Positions 38,132 to 47,039 of a DNA stretch of 64,000 nt are shown here, one piece after another. The stretch spans positions 14,658,441 through 14,722,440 of the forward strand of contig OZ024807.1 in assembly GCA_964017045.1 (NCBI GenBank), written 5' to 3'. The notes beneath the pieces are model-generated. The model saw only the letters and a program-made list of their open reading frames with translations, had not been told where the DNA came from and ran no database searches. Position 1 is the stretch's first letter, and each line of letters starts with the position of its first letter. The DNA is from Omphiscola glabra (Eukaryota; Mollusca; Gastropoda; Lymnaeidae). A program made the position numbers and the translations under genes.

Positions 38132-41100
38132 ATATATATAAAGTACATTTTAAAAGAAAGTGTGCAAATAAGGGGAGCAGTTTGTATTATTTTACTGTTA
38201 AAAATGGAAAATCAGTTAGAAATTTAACAAATAAAGGTAAAGCATTTTTTAAAACTCTGTTATTCTGGAAACTTTTACAAAAGGAAAAAACTTAAAGAAA
38301 ACATAAACACTTTCGATTGAATAATAATTGATGTAAAAGTGCATTATTCGTATGTTCCCGTTAAATTATTAATTTTTATAATTTAAAAATGATCAATATT
38401 TCCAAGTCTTTCCATTATCTAGCTCAACATATGTGGAATCCATTACACTTAAAACTATGCCAAATACTAAATTTTTTTAATGAAAGGTCATAATACTATT
38501 TATAATTAATTAACTCTCATCCCTTTTTTTAAAAGTCATAATTTTAAGATGAAATCTAATTTGAAAACAGATTGCACAAGTTTTTATACTTAGCAGGAAC
38601 TGTATTAAAGTATAGGCCTTTATATTGATGTAAAGGTAGATTAATATAGTGTTATGAAAGTCTTTAAACTTGTGCAGTTGCAAAAAATAAACAAAATAAA
38701 GACACCGAAATATGCCAGGAAGTTAAACTTTTTCTACAAGAGGGCATTTTTCGGAGTAGCACGATATATATGGAGGATGGGACTCGCTAACCTTGGACGG
38801 CAACTCATCTAAGAGAAGGCAACTCTGAATTCAAACCCGGATAACATTGATAAAATGAAACATTCCGACAACTCCTGCGACGCCACTGGTGCCAAGCTGT
38901 ATCATCCACATGATGTTCCCTTGGAGTTATCCAGCGGCGTGGAGAGAGGCGATTTGCTGTTGGGAACCAGTATATAATCCTAGAAGAATAATGAAGGGTA
39001 AAGCTTATACCTCCACCTAGCTATAAGTTTTACCAGTCGGGTGCGTTAAAATTTTCAGACGACAGTCTCAAAAAACGGAATGACCCCCATTGCGGATCTC
39101 AAAATAACAACAAAAAAATTCACAATATATAGGAAAGGTAGAGATATAAGTATACACAGATGTCTCCTTTAATTATAAGCTGACATCGCATGAACATGGC
39201 CCAATTCTTTATTAATAAGGCAAATAAAAGTTTGTCCATCTTTAAAGTATTGCACAATTTCACCGTAAACAAAGACGTTATTGACTTATTCTACAGCGAC
39301 CACAATTGGAGGCCTACTGAACTTTAATATTATCTGCTGGTGTGGGAATCCATCGCATGAGATGGGACACCGACTAAACATGAAAGCTACTATTTTAAAC
39401 AAAGTAGCTTATAGAAATATTTGAAAAATCATGCTTTTGAAAAACTTTTTAAAAATTGGATGATAGATCCCACCCACTTCATCACAGATATCTAAGATCC
39501 CATCCCACCCACTTCATCACAGATACCAAAGATCACAAACCACCCACTTCATCACGATACCAAAGATCACAACCCACCCACTTCATCACAGATACCAAAG
39601 ATCATCTCGACCAGGGCGAGTTCTTTCTTTTGGTGTTGGGACCGAATTATAACAATTCTTTTGTTTCCCCAAGTCTGTACGAATTTACCAGCGTGCTCCC
39701 TAAGCATTAACCAAATCAAAATGATCACTAATTAAGTCATTATTAAGTAACTAATTCATGACTGTTTCTAGTCTGGAGAAATACTTTTGATGTCTTGTTT
39801 TAAAATTGTTATAATTGTTAATTGTTGTCTTGTTTAAACAGATGTATTTGTTTTGTGTGCTGTGCTGAAAATGAATCTGTACAATGTAATAAACGAAACA
39901 TCTACATAAAATTGGATCAATAAAATAGTATTATCTTATAATCTTATCTTATCTTATGACAGTAACAATTCTGAAGTAATTTTGAAGAGGGGGGGGGCGG
40001 GGGAAATGACATTTATTTTATTTTTGTTACTACTTTTTTTGTTGTTGTGCAAGCGTTTTTTTAAAAGTATTTTTATAATGTTTTATTTTGTTTATTTTTA
40101 GTTAAAGCGCCGAAAGGCTAAAGTCAGTTGACCCCGTTAATGGGTCAATGCTAAGACGCAAGATTTGACCCGCAGAAGAAACTCAGGGTTTGATTGACTG
40201 TGTGTACCAATGATCTCCGCTGATCCTTGAGCTACTTCTAAACGCTTTTTTCCCCAAGTAGCCACGTGTTCACAGTAAGGAAAAGGGAAGCGGTGCTGGG
40301 TACTTTGTTGTTGGAAAGGGGTCACTCCATGGACAAACAAATATTGATAGTTGACCATTTATTCCATGGACAAACAAATATTGATAGTTGACCATTTATT
40401 CCATGGACAAACAAATATTGATAGTTGACCATTTATTCCATGGACAAACAAATATTGATTGTTGACCATTCACTCCATGGACAAACAAATATTGATAGTT
40501 GACCATTTATTCCATGGACAAAGAAATATTGATAGTTGACCATTATTTTCACTTATATAAAAGTGGTAGTGAAAATTGGAAAAGACAGGACTATTCCGAA
40601 AGAGTTTAATAAGACGGCCCCAAGTAAGACATTTATGCCGACTATTGTTAAGTAAATTTCGACGTTCTCGTTGTGTCCTGTATAAACAGAAGAGGACGTC
40701 TTGTCGACCAGTGTTGTATTCCCCTCCCCCCCCCCGTCCCTCTTTTAAAACAAAAAACAAATTTAATGGTCGAACATACTTGAAACTGGACATTTGATAT
40801 ATATACGTCCATTCACTGACCGTTCAAGTACCTAGGTGAATTTCGTACCTTATGAAAGTTGGACTAATCCTCGACAGAGCCAGGTTTCCAAGCAAAGGTG
40901 TTGTATTTTGAGGCATCTATGGACAAGTTGTATTGTGAGGCATCTATGGACAGGTTGTATTGTGAGGCATCTATGGACAGGTTGTTTTGTGAGGCATCTA
41001 TGGACAGGTTGTATTGTGAGGCATCTATGGACTAGTTGTATTGTGAGGCATCTATAGACAGGTTGTATTGTGAGGCATCTATGGACAAGTTGTGTGAGGA

Positions 41101-44100
41101 TCCAGATTTGTTACAGGGGTGTATGTATCCATATAACCAGTGACGATTACTTACTGGTCGACCGGACGCCCCTTTCTTTCACCCAGTACCTTCCCAGGAG
41201 CGCAGAGATTTGATTACACTGGAAATATAATCGTGCTACTTGGTGCCCTGTTTGCTGGCCCAACCATTTGGAACACCCATCCTGACGCTCTCAGAAAAAG
41301 TCAGACGCTGGAGTCCTTCAAAACAAATTTAAAAACTCATCTATTTCGCAAACACCTTCTAGGGTAAAGTTGTCTACCATCTTTTCCAGTTAGTTATTAT
41401 CTCCCAGATTTGTTTTTGTACCGCGCTTCGAGCCTTTGGGGATGAAGCGTGATTTTTCAAATGAGCTTTATTATTACTATTATTTTTATCATATTTATAT
41501 TGGAATGGCCCCAATTCTGCCACACATTTCCTTCTTGGTCCAGTTCCGTATGAGCGCATATAATACTTAAAACTATATGAATAGATTTTCCTCCGTGCAG
41601 AAGCCCATTGCCAACAATTTCCCAAGCTATTTTTTCTTTCTTTTTTTTTAAACAATGGGAACACATGGCTGCTGGAACGATTCACCGTAGACAAACGCAG
41701 GTGCGCACTCATTGCTGCTCATTGCTGCTCATTGCTGCTCATTGCTGCTCATTGCTGCTCATTGCTGCTCATTGCTGCTCATTGCTGCTCATTGCTGCTA
41801 ATTGCTGCTCATTGCTGCTCATTACTGCTCATTGCTGTAGTTTTATGTATTATTGCTAGGTAGCTAACACTCGCGTACACAAAAGCTAAAGGAAAAAAAT
41901 AAAGCTATGTAGTAGCGCAAAGACGGTCACGACTGGCGGTACTCCCCCACGCGTACAAAACATTCCTGGAAATAAACATCTGTGCAGTCTTGATTGCAGG
42001 GCTGGGTTTTATTTAACAAAAATTTTAAAAGAAAAATTATCCCTATACTTAGAGATAACTTCTTCTATCGGAAAAATAATTTTGAAAATAATAACCCCCC
42101 TCCAAAAAAAAAAAAAAATAACACCTTTTTTTTTTATATCCAACTAGTTTTCTAATAATGTAACTCACAAGCCTTTTGACCACGCTGTGTCATCGTCGTT
42201 CCATTCGTAGGGCGCCAGCTTGTTTCCTTGTAGTGTCGCAAAGGCGTAGATAATGTGGGTGCAGAGATCGGTGTCCACATTTTCTGGAAAGAACGTCATT
42301 GGGCCAGGGCGGTACTGCGCCCAGTTCGTCATGTAGCAAACAATCCTTTGACACTCCCCTGAAAGAAATGAATGAGTAGATCATGAGTAGACCATGAGTA
42401 GACCATGAGTAGACCATGAGTAGACCATGAGTAGACCATGAGTAGACCATGAGTAGACCATGAGTAGACCATTCTTTGTCTCCAAATATTATAAAAGCAA
42501 AAGCCGACGGGGTAAATTGGGAATATTGAGCGTCGAGTGAGTGATGTATAAACCGGGGTTTTGAGCGACTTTTGGATAAACTCGGGGTGTTGCGTTGAGT
42601 GACTTTCAGATAAACTCGAGGTAATGAGTGAGGGAACTGTTGGAAAAACTGGGGATAACAGGTATAACTGTTGGTGAAAATGAACAACAAAATATCGGTT
42701 TCAAATCGGATAGCCGGGAATCCGACTATCATTTCCTCACTGGTGAAATACGATGAAAAACAGAAAGCTCTTATATCAACGTTAAACAAAGGATGCAATA
42801 AAGTCGACAATAAGCCGGAAAAAGTGGGGTGGGGGGTGGGGTACCAACGTGAGGTGCTCGCACGGTGGTGTGCGGAGAAGTGGTCATATGATTAGAGGCA
42901 ATATTGACTTAAAACTTATGATATCAAATGAATATACACTGTGTCCGGTAAAAAAGTGAACACTTTTTAGAATGGTGAAAATCCATCCATCCCTGTGGCG
43001 CATAACCCATGTAAGGCTTTGGCTTTGGCCTGACTCACAACTTCCTTCCACTCAGACCTAACTAATGCTTTTCTTTTCCATGCTTAGATTTCCAGTTGTA
43101 ATACATCTTTTTCCACATCATCCATCCATCTAAGTCTATTTCTGCCTTTGAGCTGTTTTCCTCTGGCGTTTGGTGATACACCCTCTTCACTCCTCTGCCA
43201 TTTGGCATTCTCTCCAGGTGTCTTGCCTGGCGTAGCCTGCCTTTTTAAAAAATGTTTGCTACTATCGTGGTATCCTGATATAGCCTTATTTTCATAGTTG
43301 GTTGGCATCCATATTCATCCTTTGTTGGTCCATATATTTTCCTGACCACTTTTCTCTCCCAGGTGTTTAACAGGTTTTCTGCCGTTTTTTTTGTTAGGGT
43401 CCAAGCTTCACTTGTATATGTTACAACTGGCCTGATTACAGTTTTATAGATAGTTTTCTTCTCTTGTAATGTTTTTGCACTTGAGTTTCCTCTGACTACT
43501 GAAGCACGCCCTGTTTCCGGCTGATACTCTTTCTTTTATTTCTGTTAGTAATTCGTTTCTTTCATTTAATAAAGATCCCAGGTATTTGAATCGATTTAAT
43601 TTTTCAAAAGTCTGGTTTCTAATTTTAATGGCTTCATCTGCCTGCTCTTCTCTTATTATAGTCACGTATATCGTTTTTTTTTTGGTTTTTATCTTCCAGC
43701 CCTGTTTGTAGTGATGCGTCTTCTAATTCAATAAAGATGTTGATGAGTCTTTAATACTTTTTCCCTAGCAGTGCTATGTCCTCAGCATATGTAAGATACT
43801 GAAGGGGTGGAGTGTAGAGAGTGCCCATTGGTTTTGGTTCTTGGGCTTCCCTCAGAAAGTATCCTGTATCCTCGGGTGTCAATATTTATGTTAGGTTAAG
43901 AATGGTGAAAAATACAAGGAAATCACCATCAGTATTAAAAGTCCAACCCATTTTAGACTTGACCTGTTACCAAAAATAATGAACGCTCCCTGTTAGAATT
44001 AAAATATGTTTTGAACGTAAAAAAATTGATCCATATATTTACCATTAGTTTTCATTATATTCAAAAGAGTTATATCGTTTTTTTCCTTTTTCGACGTAAT

Positions 44101-44884
44101 CAGTTATTTTCAAACGTCCACTTTTCAAATGTATTTTACTTGTGTATGTGTGCAATACATCGTCAAATAATGTCTAAGTGCGCAACATTTAGTCAAACAA
44201 TTTGTAAGAGTGCAATACTTAGTCGAAAAATGTGAATTGTGCAATACTTAAACAATTTTTAGAGGATGAAAGACCAAATCAACAATTTTCGTTGTGGATG
44301 CAGCATAAAGCAGTTTTGGAAAAGATCATGAACTAAGCCCTTTGGTTAACAAAGCTCGTATTTACACTCGCAATTTAACTTTTGCTTTAGTTTTCCAACT
44401 AAATCATTTAGATCCCCCAATCATTGCGTTAGATTTGATTTAGTTTTCCAACCATTACATCCCTCATATCGCCTAAAACATTTTTCGTGGCTTTAAGCCC
44501 GCGTCTCACCATCAGGTTATTCTGTTCAAACGAGGAGATGACTGCCGAAAAAGCACCAATTTTCGCGTTTGTTGAGGACAAAAAATGTCTTTTTTCTTGA
44601 GACAAAGCATTGGACAAACCAAAGACCCGTGCAAATATATACAAATTTATTTACATTTTTTTTAAATTTTGAATTTTGTTTATACATTGAACATCATATA
44701 TATATACAGATAGATTCATCCAGATAACTATATGTAACACCGTCATCTCTGGATCACAACTTTAAAAAAAATCAAACGAAGTTAGAACTAGATGCTACTT
44801 TTTCTACGCATTACCTGTCTGGCCGGCTGCGCTGCCAACGAAAGCCGCGAAGGAAGCGAAGACAAGAAGCCTGACTGTGGTCAT
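25381..44884 (-). CDS. Chitinase B: complete secreted GH18 chitinase, 8 exons, 394 aa
   Basis: This gene encodes a secreted glycoside hydrolase family 18 endochitinase, which cleaves beta-1,4 bonds of chitin by substrate-assisted catalysis. Exons run in minus-strand order 44884-44815, 42358-42169, 36764-36512, 35030-34906, 33772-33670, 28571-28386, 27582-27463 and 25518-25381. All junctions are GT-AG, and the lengths sum to 1185 bp with phases that join without a break. Residues 1 to about 21 are a signal peptide. Family landmarks follow in order: YMTNWAQYR near residue 30, LLAVGGW near 105, the catalytic motif DGLDLDWE at 144-151 with the proton donor at E151, [10 protein letters not shown] near 222, the alpha+beta insertion domain in exons 6-7, and [10 protein letters not shown] near the C-terminus. 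It ends straight after the barrel, with no CBM14 chitin-binding domain or linker. Its roles in molluscs could include digestion, immunity or shell matrix; the sequence does not decide between them. Copy A is its upstream tandem paralogue. Confidence 0.93.
25569..26229. repeat. 35-bp minisatellite, intron 7 of chitinase B
   Basis: About 18 units contain TAGTTGCAAATGGTTTTGAT and GACTTCTAAAGGGC. The 37-bp array in intron 7 of copy A is recognisably related (GACGTCTAAATGGC, GAATTGCAAATTTGG). Confidence 0.93.
26714..26878. mobile_element. Probable MITE (AGAACTGTTTACCCTC / GTAAACAGGTCTG), intron 7 of chitinase B
   Basis: Imperfect inverted arms read AGAACTGTTTAC and GTAAACAGGTCT, with repeated TTTACCCTCAAA and AAAATCGTA words inside. 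The superfamily is not assigned. Confidence 0.55.
27053..27251. mobile_element. SPIN-like hAT MITE, copy 3, in intron 7 of chitinase B
   Basis: The ends are CAGTGGTTCTCAACCTTT and GTTGAGAACCGCTG. It is flanked by a perfect 8-bp target duplication, GTCTACAG. It is absent from intron 7 of copy A, so it arrived after the gene duplication or was lost from A. Confidence 0.92.
27463..27582 (-). CDS. Chitinase B exon 7: second half of insertion domain
   Basis: It encodes [14 protein letters not shown] through [15 protein letters not shown] and SLKEK, exactly 40 codons in phase 0. The WVGYDD stretch closes the insertion domain and returns to the barrel. The acceptor is CATCAG|AT and the donor is AAAAG|GTGACT. 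Confidence 0.93.
28156..28369. repeat. 29-bp minisatellite next to exon 6 donor, chitinase B
   Basis: About 7.5 units contain AGTCTCAGATACCCACC. The sense strand of each unit carries GGTGGGTATC or GGTGAGTATC and a GGGTGG triplet. The array begins about 17 bases after the exon 6 splice donor. Confidence 0.9.
28386..28571 (-). CDS. Chitinase B exon 6: strand 7 and start of insertion domain
   Basis: It encodes [27 protein letters not shown] and [18 protein letters not shown], exactly 62 codons in phase 0. The YGRHV-to-YFE stretch is the alpha+beta chitinase insertion domain typical of chitotriosidase-like GH18 enzymes. The acceptor is GTTCCAG|TC and the donor is GAG|GTAATC. A 29-bp minisatellite begins within about 20 bases of the donor. 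Confidence 0.93.
29150..29715. repeat. Dispersed repeat of unknown class, intron 5 of chitinase B
   Basis: It holds a block (CATGCATACTAGTAACGCAC, TATTTAGCACCAAATGCAC, GCAACGAGTCAATGTGTCAA, GGGAAGTGGGTCAAT) that is matched on the opposite strand at 49500-49860 and in part at 28790-28890 and 29855-30130. It has no coding capacity. Confidence 0.7.
29840..30130. repeat. Dispersed repeat, further partial copy
   Basis: It shares CTTGACAAAACATGAACTCA, GCCCATGAACTATATTAA, GCACCAAACGCAGGTGCA and TTATCGGGAATTATATTT with the family at 29150-29715. Similar words recur at 22020-22160 and 31085-31160. Confidence 0.55.
32332..32810. repeat. 14-bp minisatellite (TAATAGTTGATAGG type), intron 5 of chitinase B
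   Basis: About 34 tandem copies alternate between GATAGG and GATTGG versions. The long minus-strand ORF over it is a translation of the repeat. The flank at 32219-32310 aligns with intron 5 of copy A at about 58110-58200, where this array is absent. Confidence 0.92.
32868..32936. mobile_element. hAT-like MITE end fragment, intron 5 of chitinase B
   Basis: It ends AGAGTTTGAGAAGCACTG with CACCGGTCCGC inside, like the right end of a hAT element related in sequence to the one at 9568. No left end is seen. Confidence 0.35.
33096..33585. repeat. 33-bp minisatellite, intron 5 of chitinase B
   Basis: About 15 units containing TATCATTGTGTTCTTTTC and ATCGCCTAGA start about 85 bases after exon 5. The unit is 11 codons long, so all frames stay open and yield false long ORFs. 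Copy A has one unexpanded equivalent at about 59219-59270. Confidence 0.93.
33670..33772 (-). CDS. Chitinase B exon 5: [10 protein letters not shown] substrate-binding exon
   Basis: It encodes [19 protein letters not shown] and [14 protein letters not shown] (residues 213-247). The MxYD motif, which in the family contacts the substrate N-acetyl group and the catalytic acid, is intact. The acceptor is CCAATCAG|A (the phase resolves the ambiguous CAGAG), and the donor is TTTG|GTACGT. Confidence 0.93.
34049..34147. repeat. 49-bp tandem duplication, upstream half of intron 4 region
   Basis: Two direct copies of about 49 bp begin GCTCGAGACAGCAGGGGGCG and end GGCTGTCTACG. They could be an incipient minisatellite. 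Confidence 0.85.
34308..34903 (-). repeat. About 20-bp minisatellite carrying the exon 4 splice donor, intron 4 of chitinase B
   Basis: Roughly 29 degenerate units of 19-21 bp fill the first half of intron 4. On the sense strand a unit reads like GAGGTAAGCCAAGGAAATAG. About 16 units carry an exact GAGGTAAGCC, matching the true exon 4 donor AGAG|GTAAGCCAAGG. The array directly abuts that donor. Confidence 0.92.
34843..34890 (-). repeat. 52-bp tandem duplication of the exon 4 end and donor
   Basis: The stretch 34843-34890 repeats 34895-34942 with about two mismatches. It includes the last 37 coding bases of exon 4, the donor and the first intron bases. Use of the downstream copy of the donor would lengthen exon 4 by 52 nt and shift the frame. 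Confidence 0.9.
34906..35030 (-). CDS. Chitinase B exon 4
   Basis: It encodes [12 protein letters not shown] through [11 protein letters not shown] and [13 protein letters not shown] (residues 172-212), corresponding to strand 5 of the barrel. The acceptor is TTTAAAAAAG|GA, preceded by a CT-repeat tract of roughly 370 nt. The donor is AGAG|GTAAGCC. The last 37 bases of the exon and its donor are duplicated 52 bp downstream, inside the intron. Confidence 0.93.
35048..35418 (-). repeat. CT-repeat (AG on plus) tract before exon 4 of chitinase B
   Basis: This is an almost pure purine tract of about 370 nt, so it is polypyrimidine on the sense strand. It ends about 17 bases before the exon 4 acceptor. 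Long apparent open frames across it are translations of the repeat. Confidence 0.93.
36512..36764 (-). CDS. Chitinase B exon 3: catalytic motif exon (DGLDLDWE)
   Basis: The exon encodes residues 88-171. It carries LLAVGGW (the family SxGG-like strand 3 motif), [11 protein letters not shown], and the strand 4 catalytic motif [11 protein letters not shown] with all acidic residues intact. The acceptor is AACTGTAG|G, the donor is TTCAG|GTAGAG, and the intron is phase 0. By hand count it is about two-thirds identical in amino acids to exon 3 of copy A. Confidence 0.95.
36971..37146. mobile_element. hAT-type MITE (CAGTGGCGTAGCGAG family), copy 1
   Basis: The ends are CAGTGAAGTAGCGAG and CTCGCTACGCGACTG, flanked by a perfect 8-bp target duplication, CCTTCAGG. 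It lies in intron 2 of chitinase B. Its interior is nearly identical to copy 2 except for longer C runs. Confidence 0.9.
37155..38057. other. Intron 2 of chitinase B, no further feature
   Basis: AT-rich intron sequence between a MITE and a microsatellite, with many A and T runs. Confidence 0.6.
38058..38128. repeat. CA/TA microsatellite, intron 2 of chitinase B
   Basis: A (CA)n block merges into a (TA) run of about 40 bp. Confidence 0.93.
38785..38985 (+). mobile_element. SINE-body copy without tRNA head, intron 2 of chitinase B
   Basis: CTAACCTTGGACGGCAACTC and CAACTCTGAATTCAAACCCG match the body of the SINE at 24540-24705. Its extension to 38985 is uncertain. Confidence 0.55.
39453..39608. 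repeat. About 30-bp minisatellite (CCACCCACTTCATCACAGAT type), intron 2 of chitinase B
   Basis: Between four and five units of 28-37 bp also contain ACCAAAGATC. Confidence 0.88.
40320..40545. repeat. 37-bp minisatellite, intron 2 of chitinase B
   Basis: Six units contain ATTCCATGGACAAACAAATA and TTGATAGTTGACC. Confidence 0.93.
40897..41095. repeat. 27-bp minisatellite, intron 2 of chitinase B
   Basis: Seven units contain TGAGGCATCTATGGACAGGT. Confidence 0.93.
41145..41475 (+). mobile_element. LINE relic: C-terminal tail and 3' end
   Basis: The plus strand encodes [20 protein letters not shown], then [18 protein letters not shown] and a stop, a standard LINE ORF2 terminus. The 3' UTR ends in an ATT-rich tail (TTATTATTACTATTATT). 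It lies in intron 2 of chitinase B. Confidence 0.85.
41707..41836. repeat. 10-bp minisatellite (CTCATTGCTG), intron 2 of chitinase B
   Basis: Thirteen copies with two single-base variants. Confidence 0.94.
42169..42358 (-). CDS. Chitinase B exon 2: first barrel strand
   Basis: It encodes [18 protein letters not shown], then [13 protein letters not shown] and [10 protein letters not shown]. This is the first beta strand and the conserved cysteine region of GH18 chitinases. The acceptor is TTTCTTTCAG|GG and the donor is TT|GTGAGT, giving a phase 2 intron. An 11-bp minisatellite begins about ten bases upstream of the acceptor. Confidence 0.92.
42370..42472. repeat. 11-bp minisatellite upstream of exon 2 of chitinase B
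   Basis: About ten copies of CATGAGTAGAC lie at the 3' end of intron 1, starting roughly ten bases from the exon 2 acceptor. Confidence 0.92.
43000..43880 (-). mobile_element. LINE relic: reverse transcriptase thumb and C-terminus
   Basis: The minus strand encodes [25 protein letters not shown], then [31 protein letters not shown] and [13 protein letters not shown] across several frames. Frameshifts show it is dead. It sits in intron 1 of chitinase B. Confidence 0.88.
44815..44884 (-). CDS. Chitinase B exon 1: start codon and signal peptide
   Basis: The ATG is at 44884-44882. The exon encodes a basic start followed by a hydrophobic run ([16 protein letters not shown]) and GQT, a classic secretory signal with a small-residue cleavage site. 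The donor is CAG|GTAATG and the intron is phase 1. The split glycine codon joins GECQRIVCY in exon 2, the usual N-terminus of a mature chitinase. This is the only ATG that fits both the signal peptide and the phase. Confidence 0.87.
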
Positions 44885-44917
44885 CGTGGCGTGTATCCAC
44901 AGAAGACTTCAGCCCGG

Positions 44918-44925
44918 TTATTTTA
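44918..44925 (-). promoter_or_regulatory. Possible TATA-like element of chitinase B
   Basis: The minus strand reads TAAAATAA, 34-41 bases upstream of the ATG. It could position a start site only a few bases before the start codon, which would make the 5' UTR very short. It is a weak match in AT-rich DNA. Confidence 0.25.
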
Positions 44926-45399
44926 GAGACAGCTTCAAACCAGACGGCAAACACAACGGTCTTAAGGTCTGGTCACTATCTGATCGTTTTGTGTCTTGAG
45001 TTAGAATATCTTTTTAGAAGGACAAAAAATAACAGCTTAAATTACTTACAGCCTAAGCACGCCCCCACACCCCCGACCCACATCCCCTCCCCCAACCCCA
45101 TCAAGGAAACGACTAAGTTATAAATAAGCTGCTTACATTATTCCTGTAATCAAACTTCGACAATTTATTGTCTGCAGCTGAAACGATTTAAATTAAACTG
45201 ATTTTTTTTTTAATCACAAGAGGTATTTGCTTGTATTCATTGTACTGCTGTTATTTACACATACGAAGTGGCTATTGGTACATTTGTACCAGAATTGAGA
45301 GGTTGCCGTTGGGATTAAAAAACGATTTAAAATATTTTTTGTTGGGTTTGTAAGACAAAATGAGGTATCAAGTGAAAGATAATTGAATGTACATAGGTT

Positions 45400-46337
45400 A
45401 ACTTAGGCTCCCTTAGGCTCACATAGGCTCACATAGGTTAACTTAGGCTCACTTAGGCTTACATAGGTTAACTTAGGCTCACATAGGTTAACTTAGGCTC
45501 ACATAGGCTCACATAGGTTAACTTAGGCTCACTTAGGCTCACATAGGTACACTTATTCACACGTAAACTTACTTAGGCTCACTTAGGTTAACTTAGGCTC
45601 ACTTAGGCTCACTTAGGCTCACATTGGCTTACATTGGTTAACTTAGGCTCACATAGGCTCACATTGGTTAACTGAGGCTCACATAGGCTCACATTGGTTA
45701 ACTTAGGCTCACATTGGTTAACTTAGGCTCACATAGGCTCACATAGGTTAACTTAGGCTCACTTAGGCTTACATAGGTTAACTTAGGCTCACATAGGTTA
45801 ACTTAGGCTCACATAGGCTCACATAGGTTAACTTAGGCTCACTTAGGCTCACATAGGTACACTTATTCACACGTAAACTTACTTAGGCTCACTTAGGTTA
45901 ACTTAGGCTCATTTAGGCTCACTTAGGCTCACATTGGCTCACATTGGTCAACTTAGGCTCACATTGGCTCACATTGGTTAACTTAGGCTCACATAGGCTC
46001 ACATTGGTTAACTTAGGCTCACATTGGTTAACTTAGGCTCACATAGGTTAACTTAGGCTCACATAGGCTCACATTGGTTAACTTAGGCTCACATAGGCTC
46101 ACATTGGTTAACTTAGGCTCACATTGGCTCACATAGGTACACTTATTCACACGTAAACTCACTTAGGCTCACTTAGGCTCACATAGGCTCACATTGGCTC
46201 ACTTAGGCTCACTTAGGCTCACGTAGGCTCACATTGGTACACTTATTCACACGTAAACTCACTTACGTTTGCTTAGGATAACTTAGGTGCACTATCCACA
46301 CTAAGGCTCACTTTGGTATTGCTAAGGCGCACTAAGG
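45400..46337. repeat. TTAGGCTCACATAGGTTAAC array with higher-order structure
   Basis: This long array of 10-bp words (CTTAGGCTCA, CATAGGTTAA, CATTGGTTAA) starts about 500 bases upstream of the chitinase B start. A distinctive segment, GGTACACTTATTCACACGTA, recurs near 45545, 45855, 46135 and 46230. The first spacings are about 310 and 280 bp, so there is a higher-order repeat. Confidence 0.92.
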
Positions 46338-46485
46338 CAGGGCAGGCCCTAACAATTGCGGGGCCCCATGCGAAACGGATTGCGCGGGGCCCAGTCTGGG
46401 TAGAGGATAAGGATAATAGGTGAAAATTAAGATTTTGTATTAGAAAATAAAGTGCGTGGCCAACTGCGGCTTAAAACCGGCCTTG
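46338..46485. mobile_element. Short hAT-like element inserted in the TTAGGCTCAC array
   Basis: The ends CAGGGCAGGCCCTAA and TTAAAACCGGCCTTG are partly inverted. The flanks CACTAAGG and CACTTAGG match at 7 of 8, though the surrounding array is itself made of similar words. Confidence 0.65.
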
Positions 46486-46575
46486 CACTTAGGTACACTT
46501 ATCCACACGTAGGTTCACTTAGGCTCACGTAGGCTCACGTAGACTCAATTAGGCTCACTTAGGCTGACTTAGGTT
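46486..46575. repeat. Continuation of the TTAGGCTCAC array
   Basis: The same words resume after the short element at 46338-46485, which shows that the element interrupted the array. Confidence 0.85.
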
Positions 46576-46859
46576 CTTTCACTACTATCGTTTTAAAAAA
46601 AAAACACACCCACGTGTAAGAGGGTAAACCTATTAATTGACCATTCCAAGATTTAGATAGCATTAAACTCGGATGGGAACGCCCTCTCCACCGCACTCAT
46701 TTTAGCCTGACAGGTAATACTACAGATGTTACCTCACTGACTAAACTACAGACTCTCAAAGATGAAAAACATATTCAGCTTAAAACTTTTCAGATAGGCT
46801 TTGAATTATAGCCGTATGAAAATATAGGCTTAAAGAAAATAAGGGGGAGGGCTGGCGGG

Positions 46860-47013
46860 CAGTGGCGTAGCGAGCTTAACTCGCGCCCGGGGCACAATAC
46901 CCTTTTAGCGCCCCCTATTCGAAAACCATACAATATTATATGTAAAATATACCATTTGGCGCCCCTTTGTGAGTAGCGCACGGGGCATGATGCCCCCCCT
47001 CGCTACGCCACTG
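46860..47013. mobile_element. hAT-type MITE (CAGTGGCGTAGCGAG family), copy 2
   Basis: The ends are CAGTGGCGTAGCGAG and CTCGCTACGCCACTG, flanked by a perfect 8-bp target duplication, CTGGCGGG. The near-identity of two copies 10 kb apart suggests fairly recent spread. Confidence 0.92.
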
Positions 47014-47039
47014 CTGGCGGGGGATTCGCATATTACGTC

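Noticed and set aside
42190..42810. Minus-strand ORF of 206 aa as a single gene
   Set aside because: Only 42358 downward is coding (exon 2 of chitinase B). The upstream part is intron with an 11-bp repeat, and the splice acceptor and phase fit the exon model.
45400..46575. CRISPR-like array
   Set aside because: There are no unique spacers. The repeat words are contiguous and degenerate, and the genome is eukaryotic.
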